Shown here one piece after another: positions 16,923-27,399 of a DNA stretch of 64,000 nt. Source of the stretch: Aromatoleum petrolei (GTDB taxonomy: Bacteria; Pseudomonadota; Gammaproteobacteria; Burkholderiales; Rhodocyclaceae). The first letter of the stretch is position 1, and the number at the start of each line of letters is the position of its first letter. The stretch covers positions 248,001 through 312,000 of the forward strand of contig NZ_CP059560.1 of the NCBI RefSeq assembly GCF_017894385.1, read 5' to 3'. Position numbers and translations under genes: made by a program. A model generated the notes under the pieces. The model saw nothing but the letters and a program-made list of their open reading frames with translations, did not search any database and was not told the origin of the DNA.

Positions 16923-17794
16923 ACCCGGTCGGTGGTCTTCTTGCCGAAGATGCCCTGCGGCAGGAAGAAGAGGATGAGAAGGATCAGCACGAAGGGCATC
17001 GCGTCCTTGTAGGCGGACGAGATGTAGCCGGCCGTCATCGCCTCGACGATGCCCAGCAGCAGGCCGCCGACGATCGCGCCGACGCCGCTCCCGAGCCCGC
17101 CCAGCGCCGCGGCGACGAAGCCCTTGAGGCCCATCATGATTCCCGCGTCGTAGCTGGTGTAGGTCATCGGCGCGACGAGAATGCCGCCGACCGCGCCGAG
17201 CGCCGCGGACAGGCCGAAGGCCAGCAGCAGGACGAAGCGCGTATTGACACCGACCAACTGCGCCGCGAGCTTGTTGCACGAGGTCGCGAGCACCGCCTTG
17301 CCGAGCGTGGTGCGGCCGAAGAAGAGCGCCAGCGCGACGACCACGACGAGGGTGACGCCCATGACCCACAGGCTTTGCGGCATCAGCGTCGCGCCCAGGA
17401 TCGCGATGGGTTCCTCGCCCGAGAAGGCCGGCAGCGCGTGGTTGCCCTTGCCGAGAAACACTTCCACGAGCCCGCGCAGCGTGAGCGAGGCGCCGATCGT
17501 GATGATCACGAGCGTGACGACTTCGGCATTGCCGGCCGGCTCGATCGCGAGCTTCTCGACGATCAGGCCGGCCACGACCGCGACGAGGATCGCGAGCGTG
17601 ATCGCCAGCGGCAGCGGGACGCCGGCCTGCACGAGCAGCGCCGCGGACATTCCGCCGAGCATGATGAATTCGCCCTGGGCGAAGTTGATGACGCCCGAGG
17701 CGCTATAGATGAGGGAAAAGCCGACCGCCGCGAGCGCGTACATCGCGCCGACGGTAAGGCCGGAGAAGAGGAACTGCAGAAGTTCGGACAGCAC
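16919..17794 (-). CDS. LivH-type ABC transporter permease
   Basis: A 291-residue permease with multiple membrane spans and the LivH hallmarks GAMYALAAVGFSLIYSASGVINFAQGEF (residues about 16-44, quoted here only as a landmark in parts: GAMYALAAVG, INFAQGEF) and GLKGFVAAALGGLGS. It partners LivM. The gene begins 90 nt after the binding-protein gene and its stop overlaps the livM start by 4 nt, the usual tight coupling in these operons. Length is standard for the family. Confidence 0.9.
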   Translation of the reverse strand: MLSELLQFLFSGLTVGAMYALAAVGFSLIYSASGVINFAQGEFIMLGGMSAALLVQAGVPLPLAITLAILVAVVAGLIVEKLAIEPAGNAEVVTLVIITIGASLTLRGLVEVFLGKGNHALPAFSGEEPIAILGATLMPQSLWVMGVTLVVVVALALFFGRTTLGKAVLATSCNKLAAQLVGVNTRFVLLLAFGLSAALGAVGGILVAPMTYTSYDAGIMMGLKGFVAAALGGLGSGVGAIVGGLLLGIVEAMTAGYISSAYKDAMPFVLILLILFFLPQGIFGKKTTDRV

Positions 17795-17884
17795 GGAATG
17801 CCTCCTTCGGATGTCGGGACGAACGGATTCCGCCGCCGGGGCGAACCCCGGGGCGTATCGCGCGGCAGGCGGCGGAAGGGAGAC

Positions 17885-19033
17885 TCAGTTCAGCAGCGTC
17901 CAGTCCCCGTTGCGGATCTCCAGCATGCGGAAGGCCGACAGGCTCAGTCCCATGTGGTCGTTCGCCGACAGGTTGAAGGTGCCGCTGGTGGCGACGAGGT
18001 TCGACGTGCTTTCCAGCGCGTCGCGCACCTTGGCCTTGTCGGTCGAACCGGCCCGGCGGATGGCGTCGGCCGCGAGCATCAGCCCGTCGTAGGCGTAGCC
18101 GCCGAAGGTCGAAGGCTCGGCCTTCCAGCGCTCGGCAAAGAGCTTCGCGTAGTCGCTGACGACCTTCTTCTGCGGATCGGTGGCTGGCAGCTTGGCCGCG
18201 ACCGGCAGCGCGGGCGACGGCAGGCGCACGCCTTCGGCGGCGCTGCCGGCGAGCCGGATGTACTCGTCGGACGCGACGCCGTGCGACTGGTACAGCGGCA
18301 GCTTGATGCCCAGCTGCGCGTAGTTCTTCGTCACCACTGCGGGGCCCTGCCCCAGGCCGAACACGAACACCGCCTGCACGCCCGCCACGCCCTTGATCTT
18401 GGTGAGCTGGGCGGTCATGTCGGTGTCCTTGGGACCGTAGGTCTCGTCGGCCACCAGGGTGATGCCGTATTTCGCGGCCACGGCCTGCGACTCCTTGCGC
18501 CCGGACTGGCCGAAGCCGCTGTTCTCCGAGAGCAGCGCGACCTTCGTCAGGCCCGCCTTCTTCATGTCGTCGAAGACGCGCTCCGCGGCCATGCGGTCGG
18601 TGTGCGGCGTCTTGAACATCCACTTCTTCGGCGGCTCGACGATCACGACGGCGCCGGCGAGCGAGATGAAGGGGATCTGCGCACGCTCGACGAGCGGCGC
18701 CATCGCCATCGTCGCACCACTGGTCGTGCCGCCGATGATCAGGTCGACCTTGTCGTTCTCGATCAGGCGCTTGGTGAAGCCGTTGGCCTTGCCCGACTCG
18801 CTGCCGTCGTCGTAATGCACGAGCTCGATCGGCCGGCCGATCAGGCCGCCGTTCTTGTTCAGCGTCTCGACGTACATCTGCAGCGTCTTCAGCTCCGGAT
18901 CGCCGAGGTAGGCGGCGGGACCGGTGACCGAGAGCACGGCGCCGATGCGGATGGGGTCGGCGGCGTAGGCCGTACCGAGCGTGGCGCAGGCGGCCGCGGC
19001 GAGGGTGAACTTGATGAAAGTGCGCTTTTCCAT
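17885..19033 (-). CDS. Periplasmic ligand-binding protein of the LivJ family
   Basis: A 382-residue secreted binding protein. The ATG at 19033 is chosen because AAGGAGA sits upstream and it gives a clean signal peptide (MEKRTFIKFTLAAAACATLG, cleavage after AYA near residue 24). The mature protein begins DPIRIGAVLSVTGPAAYLGD, the standard Peripla_BP_6 opening. It captures the substrate for the LivHMGF-type importer encoded downstream. The nearest enzyme genes are the phenylacetate thiolase and ligase, so an aromatic acid is the likeliest ligand, but binding specificity cannot be read from the sequence. Confidence 0.88.
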   Translation of the reverse strand: MEKRTFIKFTLAAAACATLGTAYAADPIRIGAVLSVTGPAAYLGDPELKTLQMYVETLNKNGGLIGRPIELVHYDDGSESGKANGFTKRLIENDKVDLIIGGTTSGATMAMAPLVERAQIPFISLAGAVVIVEPPKKWMFKTPHTDRMAAERVFDDMKKAGLTKVALLSENSGFGQSGRKESQAVAAKYGITLVADETYGPKDTDMTAQLTKIKGVAGVQAVFVFGLGQGPAVVTKNYAQLGIKLPLYQSHGVASDEYIRLAGSAAEGVRLPSPALPVAAKLPATDPQKKVVSDYAKLFAERWKAEPSTFGGYAYDGLMLAADAIRRAGSTDKAKVRDALESTSNLVATSGTFNLSANDHMGLSLSAFRMLEIRNGDWTLLN

Positions 19034-19141
19034 TGGGGAGTCTCCTTCGGTGTCTTTCTTATCCAGTGGCAATCAGATACCTCCCGTTCGCCCCGAGCCG
19101 GTCGTAGGACGAACGGGAGTCATGTCACGCGCCCAGGCGCC

Positions 19142-20347
<1,206 letters not shown>

Positions 20348-20361
20348 CGTCCCTTCCCTCC

Positions 20362-21681
20362 TCAGGCGGTCACGTTGCGCTTGTCGATCAGGCGCTTGGC
20401 CTTGCCGACCGAGCGGAACAGCGAGCCCGGCTGGGCCATCGTCGTCTTGGTGCTGATGCCGATGTAGGACTTGATGTTGTGCTGCAGCAGCTTGCCGATC
20501 TCCTGCTGGCGCAGCGGGCCGAGGTCGGCGGCTTCGGGCGACAGCTCGACGACGACTTCCATCTTGTCCATGTGGCCGTCGCGGGTCAGCTCGATCTGGT
20601 AGTGCGGCGAGAGCTCCTTCTGCTTCAGGATCAGCTCCTCGATCTGGCTCGGGAACACGTTCACGCCGCGAATGATCAGCATGTCGTCCGAGCGCCCGGT
20701 GATCTTGCCGATGCGGCGCATCGAGCGCGAGGTCGGCGGCAGCAGGCGGGTCAGATCGCGCGTGCGGTAACGGATCACGGGCAGCGCTTCCTTCGACAGC
20801 GACGTGAAGACGAGCTCGCCCTCCTCACCGTCCGGCAGCACTTCGCCGGTCTCGGGGTCGATGATCTCGGGGTAGAAGTGGTCTTCCCAGATCACCGGGC
20901 CGTCCTTGCTCTCGATGCACTCGCTCGCGACGCCCGGGCCCATCACTTCGGACAGGCCGTAGATGTCGACCGCGTCGATGCCGGCGCGGGCCTCGATCTC
21001 ATGGCGCATCGCCTCGGTCCAGGGCTCGGCGCCGAAGATGCCGATCTTGAGCGACGAGTCGGCCGGGTCCAGCCCCTGGCGCACGAACTGCTCGAGGATG
21101 TTGAGCATGTAGGACGGCGTCACCATGATGACCTTCGGCTGGAAGTCCTGGATCAGCTGGACCTGACGCTCGGTCTGGCCGCCGGACATCGGCACCACGG
21201 TGCAGCCGAGGCGCTCGGCACCGTAGTGCGCGCCCATGCCGCCGGTGAAGAGGCCGTAGCCGTAGGAGATATGGACGACATCACCCTTGCGGCCGCCGGC
21301 GGCGTAGATCGAACGCGCGACGAGGTTGGCCCAGTTGTTGATGTCATTCTGCGTGTAGCCGACGACGGTCGGCTTGCCGGTCGTGCCGCTCGAGGCGTGC
21401 ACGCGCACCACTTCCTCACGGGGCACGGCGAAGAGACCGAAGGGATAGTTGTCGCGGAAGTCCTTCTTCACGGTGAAGGGGAATTTCGACAGGTCGGCCA
21501 GCGTCTTCAGGTCCGACGGATGGACGCCGGCCGCCTCGAAGCTGCGGCGGTAGTGCGGCACGTTGTCGTAGGCGTGCTGGACGGTCTTCTTCAGGCGCTC
21601 GAGCTGCAGCGCGCTCAGTTCGTCGCGGCTCGCGGTCTCGATCGGGTCGAAGCCGATGCCATTTTCCATGCGTGCGTTCAT
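20362..21681 (-). CDS. paaK: Phenylacetate-CoA ligase
   Basis: A 439-residue AMP-forming ligase with the P-loop SSGTTGKPTVVGYT, the DIYGLSEVMGPGVASEC active-site region and the C-terminal GVNVFPSQIEELIL segment that carries the PaaK swivelling domain. It activates phenylacetate with ATP and CoA, the entry step of the pathway. AGGAG about 7 nt before the ATG at 21681 supports this start; ATG 21669 is the alternative. Length matches the family. It lies between paaN and paaJ, with a 175-nt gap upstream that holds a small palindromic repeat. Confidence 0.95.
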   Translation of the reverse strand: MNARMENGIGFDPIETASRDELSALQLERLKKTVQHAYDNVPHYRRSFEAAGVHPSDLKTLADLSKFPFTVKKDFRDNYPFGLFAVPREEVVRVHASSGTTGKPTVVGYTQNDINNWANLVARSIYAAGGRKGDVVHISYGYGLFTGGMGAHYGAERLGCTVVPMSGGQTERQVQLIQDFQPKVIMVTPSYMLNILEQFVRQGLDPADSSLKIGIFGAEPWTEAMRHEIEARAGIDAVDIYGLSEVMGPGVASECIESKDGPVIWEDHFYPEIIDPETGEVLPDGEEGELVFTSLSKEALPVIRYRTRDLTRLLPPTSRSMRRIGKITGRSDDMLIIRGVNVFPSQIEELILKQKELSPHYQIELTRDGHMDKMEVVVELSPEAADLGPLRQQEIGKLLQHNIKSYIGISTKTTMAQPGSLFRSVGKAKRLIDKRNVTA

Positions 21682-21786
21682 TCCTGTACTCCTCTCTCTT
21701 GGGGTTGGAACGGCGGCGAACCTTCTGGGCGGGTGCGCTTCACCGTTCTTGATGCTGGGGGATTTCGCTTTCAGCGGACGACAACC

Positions 21787-21811
21787 GCTCCCTCCCCTCG
21801 AAGGGGGAGGA
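21787..21811. repeat. Small palindromic repeat, copy 1
   Basis: GCTCCCTCCCCTCGAAGGGG then GAGGA, with arms CCTCCCC (21791-21797) and GGGGAGG (21804-21810), lies in the 175-nt gap between paaN and paaK. It is nearly identical to the element at 63147-63170, 41 kb away, so this is probably a dispersed intergenic repeat family. Confidence 0.6.
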
Positions 21812-21856
21812 ATGCGATTGCGAGCGGTCGTCTTCGGATATTGGTCGAGCCGGCGA

Positions 21857-23518
21857 TCAGGCCGCGAAGCGGTGCTGGATCACGCGGAAGCGGTTCGCCA
21901 CGAAGGCGCTGTCCGAATAGCTCGCGTTGGCCGACGGATTCGCGCCGGTGCCGTGGTAGTCCGAGAACGCCGCCGACTGGTTCACATAGACGGCGCCGGT
22001 CAGGTTCAGCGACAGCGCCACGCCTGCGCGCTGGGTCGCGGCGATCATCTGCTGCACGAACTCGGGCTTGCTGCTGTAGGCGCCAACCGTGAGCGCGCCA
22101 TGCTCCGTCGTGATGCGCTCGGACAGCGCGAGCGCCGCCGCGGCGTCGGCGGTGCGCACGACGAAGGCGATCGGGCCGAAGCGCTCTTCCATGTAGGCGG
22201 CCTCGTCGGCTGCGTCGCACGTCAGCAGCACCGGCGTGCGCACCGTCGCTTCGGCATACTCCGGATGAGCGACCGGCTTCGACGCCAGCACGACTTCGCC
22301 CCAGCGCGAGGCTTCGTCGAGGCGGCCGAGGGTGTCGGACGACTGGATGCAGCCGAGCACCGCAGCTGCGACGGCGGGGTCCGCCAGCAGCTTGTCGATG
22401 GAACGTCCCAGGTCGGACGCGACCTCGTCGAAGCTCTTGTGGCCCTGGTCGGTGTCGATGCCGTTCGCCGGCACGAGGATCGCCTGCGTCGTCGTGCACA
22501 TCTGGCCCGAGTACAGCGACAGCGTGAAGGCGAGGTTGCGCAGCATGCCCTTGTAGTCGTCGGTCGATTCGATGACGACGTTGTTCACGCCGGCGAGCTC
22601 GGCATACACCTGGGCCTGGCGGCAGTTCTCGATCAGCCAGTTGCCGAAGCTGTTGCTGCCGGTGAAGTCGATCGACTTCACCGCCTTGTGCGTCGCGAGG
22701 AAGCGCGTCAGTTCGCGCGAATCATCGACGGCGAGCAGCACGGCATTGGGGTCCGCACCGGCTTCGGCGAGCACTTCGCGCAGCACGCGCACGGTGATCG
22801 CCGCCGGCAGGATGGCGTTGCGGTGCGGCTTCACGATCACTGGGTTGCCGGTCGCGAGCGCCGCGAACAGGCCCGGATAGGTGTTCCAGGTCGGGAAGGT
22901 GCCGCAGCCGATGACGAGGGCGGTGCCGCGTCCGACGATCTCGTAGCGCTTCTTCATGACCAGCGCCGGGTTCTTGCCCTGCGGCTTTTCCCAGACGGCT
23001 TCCGCGGGAATGGCGGACATCTCGCGCCAGGCGTAGGCGACGGCTTCCAGCGCGCGATCCTGCGCATGCGCGGCACCCGCCTGGAAGGCCATCATCCAGC
23101 CCTGGCCGGTCGTGAACATCACCGCATGGGCGATCTCGAAGCTGCGCTGGTTGAGGCGCACCAGCGCTTCGAGCAGCGCGCCGACGCGACCCTCGGCGCC
23201 GAGGGCCTGCAACGATTCACGCGCGGCCTGCGACGCCTCGATCAGCGCTTCGCCGCTGCAGCGCGGGTAACGGATGTTCATCGGCACGCCGTAGGGCGAG
23301 CGCTCCGCGCCGGCGGTGCCGGTGCAGCCGGGCTGGTCAAGCTGGAAGTCGGTGCCGCAATAGGCGTCGAAAGCCGCGCGACCTTCGGCCATCGCGTTCT
23401 CGCCATACACCTTGGGGCTGGGCATCTCGGAGAACGGGCTCCAGTAGCCGCGTTCGGCTGCGGCCTGGACGGCGCGCTCCAGCATCGCCTGATGGCGAGC
23501 AAACATCGGGTGGGTCAT
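21857..23518 (-). CDS. paaN: PaaN-type aldehyde dehydrogenase of phenylacetate degradation
   Basis: A 553-residue aldehyde dehydrogenase-fold enzyme of the shorter PaaN type. It has SIDFTGSNSFGNWL, a cysteine in LYSGQMCTTTQAILV as candidate nucleophile, and the ending VANRFRVIQHRFAA. Unlike E. coli PaaZ (about 680 residues) it has no C-terminal MaoC-like hydratase domain, so it could supply only the dehydrogenase step after oxepin-CoA ring opening; a separate hydratase would be needed and is not obvious nearby. It is 79 nt downstream of paaE and on the same strand. GAGAGAATTCAG precedes the ATG. Confidence 0.88.
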   Translation of the reverse strand: MTHPMFARHQAMLERAVQAAAERGYWSPFSEMPSPKVYGENAMAEGRAAFDAYCGTDFQLDQPGCTGTAGAERSPYGVPMNIRYPRCSGEALIEASQAARESLQALGAEGRVGALLEALVRLNQRSFEIAHAVMFTTGQGWMMAFQAGAAHAQDRALEAVAYAWREMSAIPAEAVWEKPQGKNPALVMKKRYEIVGRGTALVIGCGTFPTWNTYPGLFAALATGNPVIVKPHRNAILPAAITVRVLREVLAEAGADPNAVLLAVDDSRELTRFLATHKAVKSIDFTGSNSFGNWLIENCRQAQVYAELAGVNNVVIESTDDYKGMLRNLAFTLSLYSGQMCTTTQAILVPANGIDTDQGHKSFDEVASDLGRSIDKLLADPAVAAAVLGCIQSSDTLGRLDEASRWGEVVLASKPVAHPEYAEATVRTPVLLTCDAADEAAYMEERFGPIAFVVRTADAAAALALSERITTEHGALTVGAYSSKPEFVQQMIAATQRAGVALSLNLTGAVYVNQSAAFSDYHGTGANPSANASYSDSAFVANRFRVIQHRFAA

Positions 23519-23597
23519 CTGAATTCTCTCTATAGGGGCTTCGGGGGCGCGGCGCGGCCTCTATTGGGCCGCTGCCGGTGATGCGTCGGGTAAGGCC

Positions 23598-24674
23598 TCA
23601 GGTTTCCTGGTCGAAGTCCAGGACCAGCTTGTCCGTGACCGGATAGCTCTGGCACGACAGACGGAAACCGCGCGCGATCTCGTAGTCCTCGAGCGCGAAG
23701 TTGGTGTCGTGGTCGACCTCGCCGTCGATGACCTTGCAGCGGCAGGTCGAGCACACCCCGCCCTTGCACGAGTACGGCATCTCGATGCCCTGCGCGAGGC
23801 CGGCGTCGAGCACGGAATCGCGGTTCTTCGGCATCGTGAATTGACGCACGCGGCCGTCCTGGATCACGGTAACCTCGCACTCCTCGGCGCCCTTCACGGG
23901 ATGCGCATGCGCCGGGCGCGGACCCTTCGGCAGGCTGGTCGCGAAGAGCTCCATCTTGATGGCGGACTTCTCGATACCGTGCGCCTGCAGCGACGCCGAC
24001 ACCGCTTCCATCATGTCCATCGGTCCGCAGATGAAGGCCATGTCGATGCGCTTCGGGTCGATCCACTTCGCCAGCAGCGCGTCGCAGCGCTCGCGGTCGA
24101 TGCGACCGTTGAAGAGGTCGATGTCCTGCTGCTCGCGGGAGAGCACGTGCACCAGATTCAGGCGCTCGCCGTACTCGTCCTTCAGGTCGGCGAGCTCCTC
24201 GCGGAACATCACGCTCGACGACGAGCGGTTGCCATACACCAGCGTGAAGCGGCTGTCGGGCTCGCCCGCCAGCAGCGTCTTCACCAGCGACAGGATCGGA
24301 GTGATGCCGCTGCCGGCCGCAAAACCGACGTAGCGACGCGCAGTCTGCGCGTCCGGCGCGATGCCGAAGTGGCCGGAAGGCGGCATCACCTGCACGCTCA
24401 CGCCCGGCTTCAGGAAGTCGTTCGCCCAGTTCGAGAACAGGCCGCCATGCACGCGCTTGATCGCCACGCGCAGCTCGCGCTCCCCGGCGCCGGAACAGAT
24501 CGAATACGAGCGACGCACGTCCTCGCCGCCGATCTCGGTGCGCAAGGTCAGGTGCTGGCCGGGCGTGTAGTGGAACGACTCCGCAAGCGAGGGCGGCACG
24601 TCGAAGGTGACGACGATCGCATCGCGGGTCTCGGGGCGCACGCTGGCGACCCGGATATCGTGGAACTTGCTCAT
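23598..24674 (-). CDS. paaE: Phenylacetyl-CoA epoxidase reductase subunit
   Basis: 358 residues from the ATG at 24674. The N-terminal ferredoxin-reductase module has the FAD motif RRSYSICS and NAD-binding GSGITPILSLVKTLL and CGPMDMM. The C-terminal plant-type 2Fe-2S domain has the cysteine series CKGGVCSTC followed by a distant Cys in RLSCQSYP. It passes electrons from NAD(P)H to the di-iron PaaA subunit. The gene follows paaD by 28 nt. Domain order (reductase first, ferredoxin last) and length match PaaE. Confidence 0.94.
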   Translation of the reverse strand: MSKFHDIRVASVRPETRDAIVVTFDVPPSLAESFHYTPGQHLTLRTEIGGEDVRRSYSICSGAGERELRVAIKRVHGGLFSNWANDFLKPGVSVQVMPPSGHFGIAPDAQTARRYVGFAAGSGITPILSLVKTLLAGEPDSRFTLVYGNRSSSSVMFREELADLKDEYGERLNLVHVLSREQQDIDLFNGRIDRERCDALLAKWIDPKRIDMAFICGPMDMMEAVSASLQAHGIEKSAIKMELFATSLPKGPRPAHAHPVKGAEECEVTVIQDGRVRQFTMPKNRDSVLDAGLAQGIEMPYSCKGGVCSTCRCKVIDGEVDHDTNFALEDYEIARGFRLSCQSYPVTDKLVLDFDQET

Positions 24675-24702
24675 GTCTCTTGCTCCTCTCGGAGTGCCTT
24701 TC

Positions 24703-25236
24703 TCAGTGGCACTTGAAGTAGTCGAACGGCTCGCGGCAGTCGAGGCAGCGATGAAGCGCCTTGCACGGGGTCGAACCATGGCGGCTGATAGGCTCGGTGT
24801 GCGTCGAGCCGCAGTGCGGACATGCGGCGGGCGCGTCCTCGGCGATGCGCCGGCGCAGCCCGCTGATGTCGATCACCTGGCGTCCGTCGGCGCGGCGGGC
24901 CGGGGGCGCGATCCCGTATTCGCTCAACTTCCGGCGGCCCTCGCTGCTCAGCCAGTCCGTGGTCCAGGCCGGAGCGATGCGGCTCTGCAACCGCACCCGC
25001 TCCACCCCCCGCTCGCGCAGCGCCTCCTCGATGGAGCGGCCGATCACCTCGGTCGCCGGACATCCCGAATAGGTCGGCGTGATCACCACCTCGCACACCG
25101 CCCCGGCTGGATCGTCGTGCCAGTTCACCTCCCTCACGATCCCCAGATCGACGATGGAAATGACCGGGATTTCGGGATCGGGCACATCGGCCAGCCAGCC
25201 CCACACCCTCTCGCTGCGTTCGCGCAAGTTGCCCAT
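24703..25236 (-). CDS. paaD: PaaD, Fe-S/metal maturation-type subunit of the epoxidase
   Basis: A 177-residue MIP18/DUF59-family protein, with VPDPEIPVISIVDLGIVREV and TYSGCPATEVI in the first half and a zinc-ribbon-like C-terminus (CPHCGSTHTE...HRCLDCREPFDYFKCH). The family is needed for epoxidase maturation rather than catalysis. The ATG at 25236 has TGAGG upstream and starts 22 nt after paaC; two GTG codons lie a few triplets earlier. Length is normal for PaaD. Confidence 0.92.
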   Translation of the reverse strand: MGNLRERSERVWGWLADVPDPEIPVISIVDLGIVREVNWHDDPAGAVCEVVITPTYSGCPATEVIGRSIEEALRERGVERVRLQSRIAPAWTTDWLSSEGRRKLSEYGIAPPARRADGRQVIDISGLRRRIAEDAPAACPHCGSTHTEPISRHGSTPCKALHRCLDCREPFDYFKCH

Positions 25237-25258
25237 CGCTGCCTCACTCACCACGTTG

Positions 25259-26014
25259 TCACCAGCTTGCGTTGGGATAGGCGCGCTGCAGGAACTGCAT
25301 CTCGGCCAGCAGCAGCCCCAGATGCTCACCATGCCGCCCCTGCTTGCCACCCTTCTGCATCCATTCGCCGGCCGGCACCGTCAGCGTCGCCTCGTCGAAC
25401 ACCTCGCGCACCATCGCCAGCCACGCGTCCTTCAGCGTCGAGGGATCGCAGGCCAGGCCCTGTGCGCCGAGCAACTCCTCGGTCTCGTCGGCCTTGAACA
25501 TCTCGCCGGTGAACATCCACAGCGCGTCGACCGCGTCCTGCATGCGGCGGCGGCTTTCCGCGCTGCCGTCGCCCAGGCGCACCACCAGGTCACTGCTGCG
25601 GCGCAGGTGGTAGGCCACTTCCTTGATCGCCTTGGACGCGATGTCGGCGATGCGGTCGTCGGCCGAGCGCGTCAGCGCGTCGAGCGTCAGGTGGTGCCAC
25701 ACGTCGAAGAAGAACTGGCGCACCAGCGTGTGGGCGTAGTCGCCGTTCGGCTGCTCGACCAGCAGCAGGTTGGTGAACTCGTGGGCATCGCGGCGGAAGG
25801 CCAGCGCGTCCTCGTCGCGGCCGCGCCCTTCCACCTCGCCGGCGTAGGACAGCCACATCCGCGCCTGGCCGATCAGGTCGAGCGCGGTGTTGGTCAGCGC
25901 CATGTCCTCCTCGAAGGCCGGGCCCTTGCCGCACCACTCGGAAAGGCGCTGCGACAGCACCAGCGCGTTGTCGCCGAGGCGCATCAGATAAACGGACTTG
26001 TCATCGAGCAGCAT
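25259..26014 (-). CDS. paaC: Phenylacetyl-CoA epoxidase structural subunit C
   Basis: A 251-residue ferritin-like helical protein with YLMRLGDNALVLSQRLSEW at the start and EDMALTNTALDLIGQARMW, diagnostic of PaaC. It pairs with PaaA in the epoxidase core and is structural, lacking a competent di-iron site. The ending AEMQFLQRAYPNASW is also typical. It sits 21 nt after paaB. Confidence 0.95.
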   Translation of the reverse strand: MLLDDKSVYLMRLGDNALVLSQRLSEWCGKGPAFEEDMALTNTALDLIGQARMWLSYAGEVEGRGRDEDALAFRRDAHEFTNLLLVEQPNGDYAHTLVRQFFFDVWHHLTLDALTRSADDRIADIASKAIKEVAYHLRRSSDLVVRLGDGSAESRRRMQDAVDALWMFTGEMFKADETEELLGAQGLACDPSTLKDAWLAMVREVFDEATLTVPAGEWMQKGGKQGRHGEHLGLLLAEMQFLQRAYPNASW

Positions 26015-26035
26015 GTCTGTCTCCCGATCCTGTCA

Positions 26036-26317
26036 TCACATGTGCTTCACTTCTTCCGGAACCGGGAAGAAGGTCGGGTGGCGGTAGATCTTGTTGTTCG
26101 CGGGCTCGAACAGCGCTTCCTTGTCAGCCGGGCTGCTCGCCGTCACTTCAGCGGCAGGCACGACCCAGATCGACAGGCCTTCGTTGCGGCGCGTGTAGAC
26201 GTCGCGCGCGTTGTTGATCGCCATCTCCGCATCCGGTGCGTGCAGGCTGCCGACGTGCTTGTGGGCGAGGCCATGCTGGCTGCGGATGAACACTTCCCAA
26301 AGGGGCCATTCCTTCAT
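26036..26317 (-). CDS. paaB: Phenylacetyl-CoA epoxidase subunit B
   Basis: A 93-residue small subunit with the family pattern WPLWEVFIRSQHGLAHKHVG and ARDVYTRRNEGLSIWVVPA. PaaB bridges PaaAC heterodimers in the multicomponent oxygenase. It lies 25 nt after paaA and 21 nt before paaC. Confidence 0.95.
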   Translation of the reverse strand: MKEWPLWEVFIRSQHGLAHKHVGSLHAPDAEMAINNARDVYTRRNEGLSIWVVPAAEVTASSPADKEALFEPANNKIYRHPTFFPVPEEVKHM

Positions 26318-26342
26318 TTCTCTTCTCCTCTCAATCTCGCTA

Positions 26343-27344
26343 TCAGGCGGCCTTGGCGGTCGCGACCTGTCTTTCGGATTTCTTCTCGGCGTGCGCGAGC
26401 AGCGCGTCGCGGAACCACTTCCCGTCGTCCCAGGCCTTCACGCGGGTGCGCAGGCGGTCGCGGTTGCAGGGGCCGTTGCCGGCGACGACCTGGCGGAACT
26501 CCTCCCAGTCGATCGCGCCGAAGTCGTAGTGGCCGGTGTCCTCGTTCCATTTCAGTTCGGGATCGGGGATCGTCAGGCCCAGGTACTCGGCCTGCGGCAC
26601 GGTCTGGTCGACGAACTTCTGGCGCAGCTCGTCGTTCGACAGGATCTTGATCTTCCACTGCATCGACTGCGCGCTATGCACGGACTCGCCATCGGACGGC
26701 CCGAACATCATCAGCGCCGGCCACCACCAGCGGTTCAGCGCGTCCTGCGCCATCGCCTTCTGCTCCGGCGTGCCCTTGGCCATCGCCATCACGAGGTCGT
26801 AGCCCTGGCGCTGGTGAAAGGACTCCTCCTTGCACACGCGCACCATCGCCCTCGAGTACGGGCCGTAGGAGCAGCGGCACAGCGGGATCTGGTTCATGAT
26901 CGCCGCGCCGTCGACCAGCCAGCCGATCGTGCCGATGTCGGCCCAGTTGGTGGTCGGGTAGTTGAAGATGCTGGAATATTTCACCTTGCCCGACAGCAGG
27001 TCCGCATAAACCTGGTCGCGCGTGACGCCGAGCGTCTCGGCGGCGCTGTAGAGATAGAGCCCGTGGCCCGCCTCGTCCTGGATCTTCGCCAGCAGGATCG
27101 CCTTGCGCTTCAGCGACGGCGCGCGCGTCACCCAGTTGCCCTCGGGAAGCTGGCCGACGATTTCCGAGTGCGCGTGCTGCGAGATCTGGCGGATCAGGGT
27201 GCGGCGGTAGCCCTCCGGCATCCAGTCCTTGGCCTCGATCTTGATGCCGGCGTCGATCTTCTCCTGGAAGGCGCGCTCCTCGGCCGACATCTCGTCGAGC
27301 CCCTGCACGCGCTTCATCCCCGTGTCCACCATCTGGGCGTACAT
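26343..27344 (-). CDS. paaA: Phenylacetyl-CoA epoxidase catalytic subunit A
   Basis: 333 residues from the ATG at 27344, preceded by GAGGAGGAACAGC. This is the di-iron subunit that forms the ring-1,2-epoxide of phenylacetyl-CoA with O2. The iron-binding helices are visible as [14 protein letters not shown] and [15 protein letters not shown] (two ExxH motifs), and [20 protein letters not shown] is a PaaA hallmark. It is the first gene of the long minus-strand series, so the promoter should lie in the 540 nt upstream. Confidence 0.96.
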   Translation of the reverse strand: MYAQMVDTGMKRVQGLDEMSAEERAFQEKIDAGIKIEAKDWMPEGYRRTLIRQISQHAHSEIVGQLPEGNWVTRAPSLKRKAILLAKIQDEAGHGLYLYSAAETLGVTRDQVYADLLSGKVKYSSIFNYPTTNWADIGTIGWLVDGAAIMNQIPLCRCSYGPYSRAMVRVCKEESFHQRQGYDLVMAMAKGTPEQKAMAQDALNRWWWPALMMFGPSDGESVHSAQSMQWKIKILSNDELRQKFVDQTVPQAEYLGLTIPDPELKWNEDTGHYDFGAIDWEEFRQVVAGNGPCNRDRLRTRVKAWDDGKWFRDALLAHAEKKSERQVATAKAA

Positions 27345-27387
27345 GCTGTTCCTCCTCTGTCCGGGTTCGTGCATCCGTCTTACGACG

Positions 27388-27399
27388 TGATACATATCA
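27388..27399. promoter_or_regulatory. Candidate operator palindrome upstream of paaA
   Basis: TGATACATATCA is a perfect palindrome (TGATA-CA-TATCA) whose near edge is 44 nt upstream of the paaA start codon. The rest of 27345-27884 shows no gene; it also holds an imperfect inverted repeat (GGTCGGAA at 27469-27476, TTCCCGACC at 27487-27495). Place and symmetry fit a repressor site, but no known PaaR-like consensus was recognised. Confidence 0.3.
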
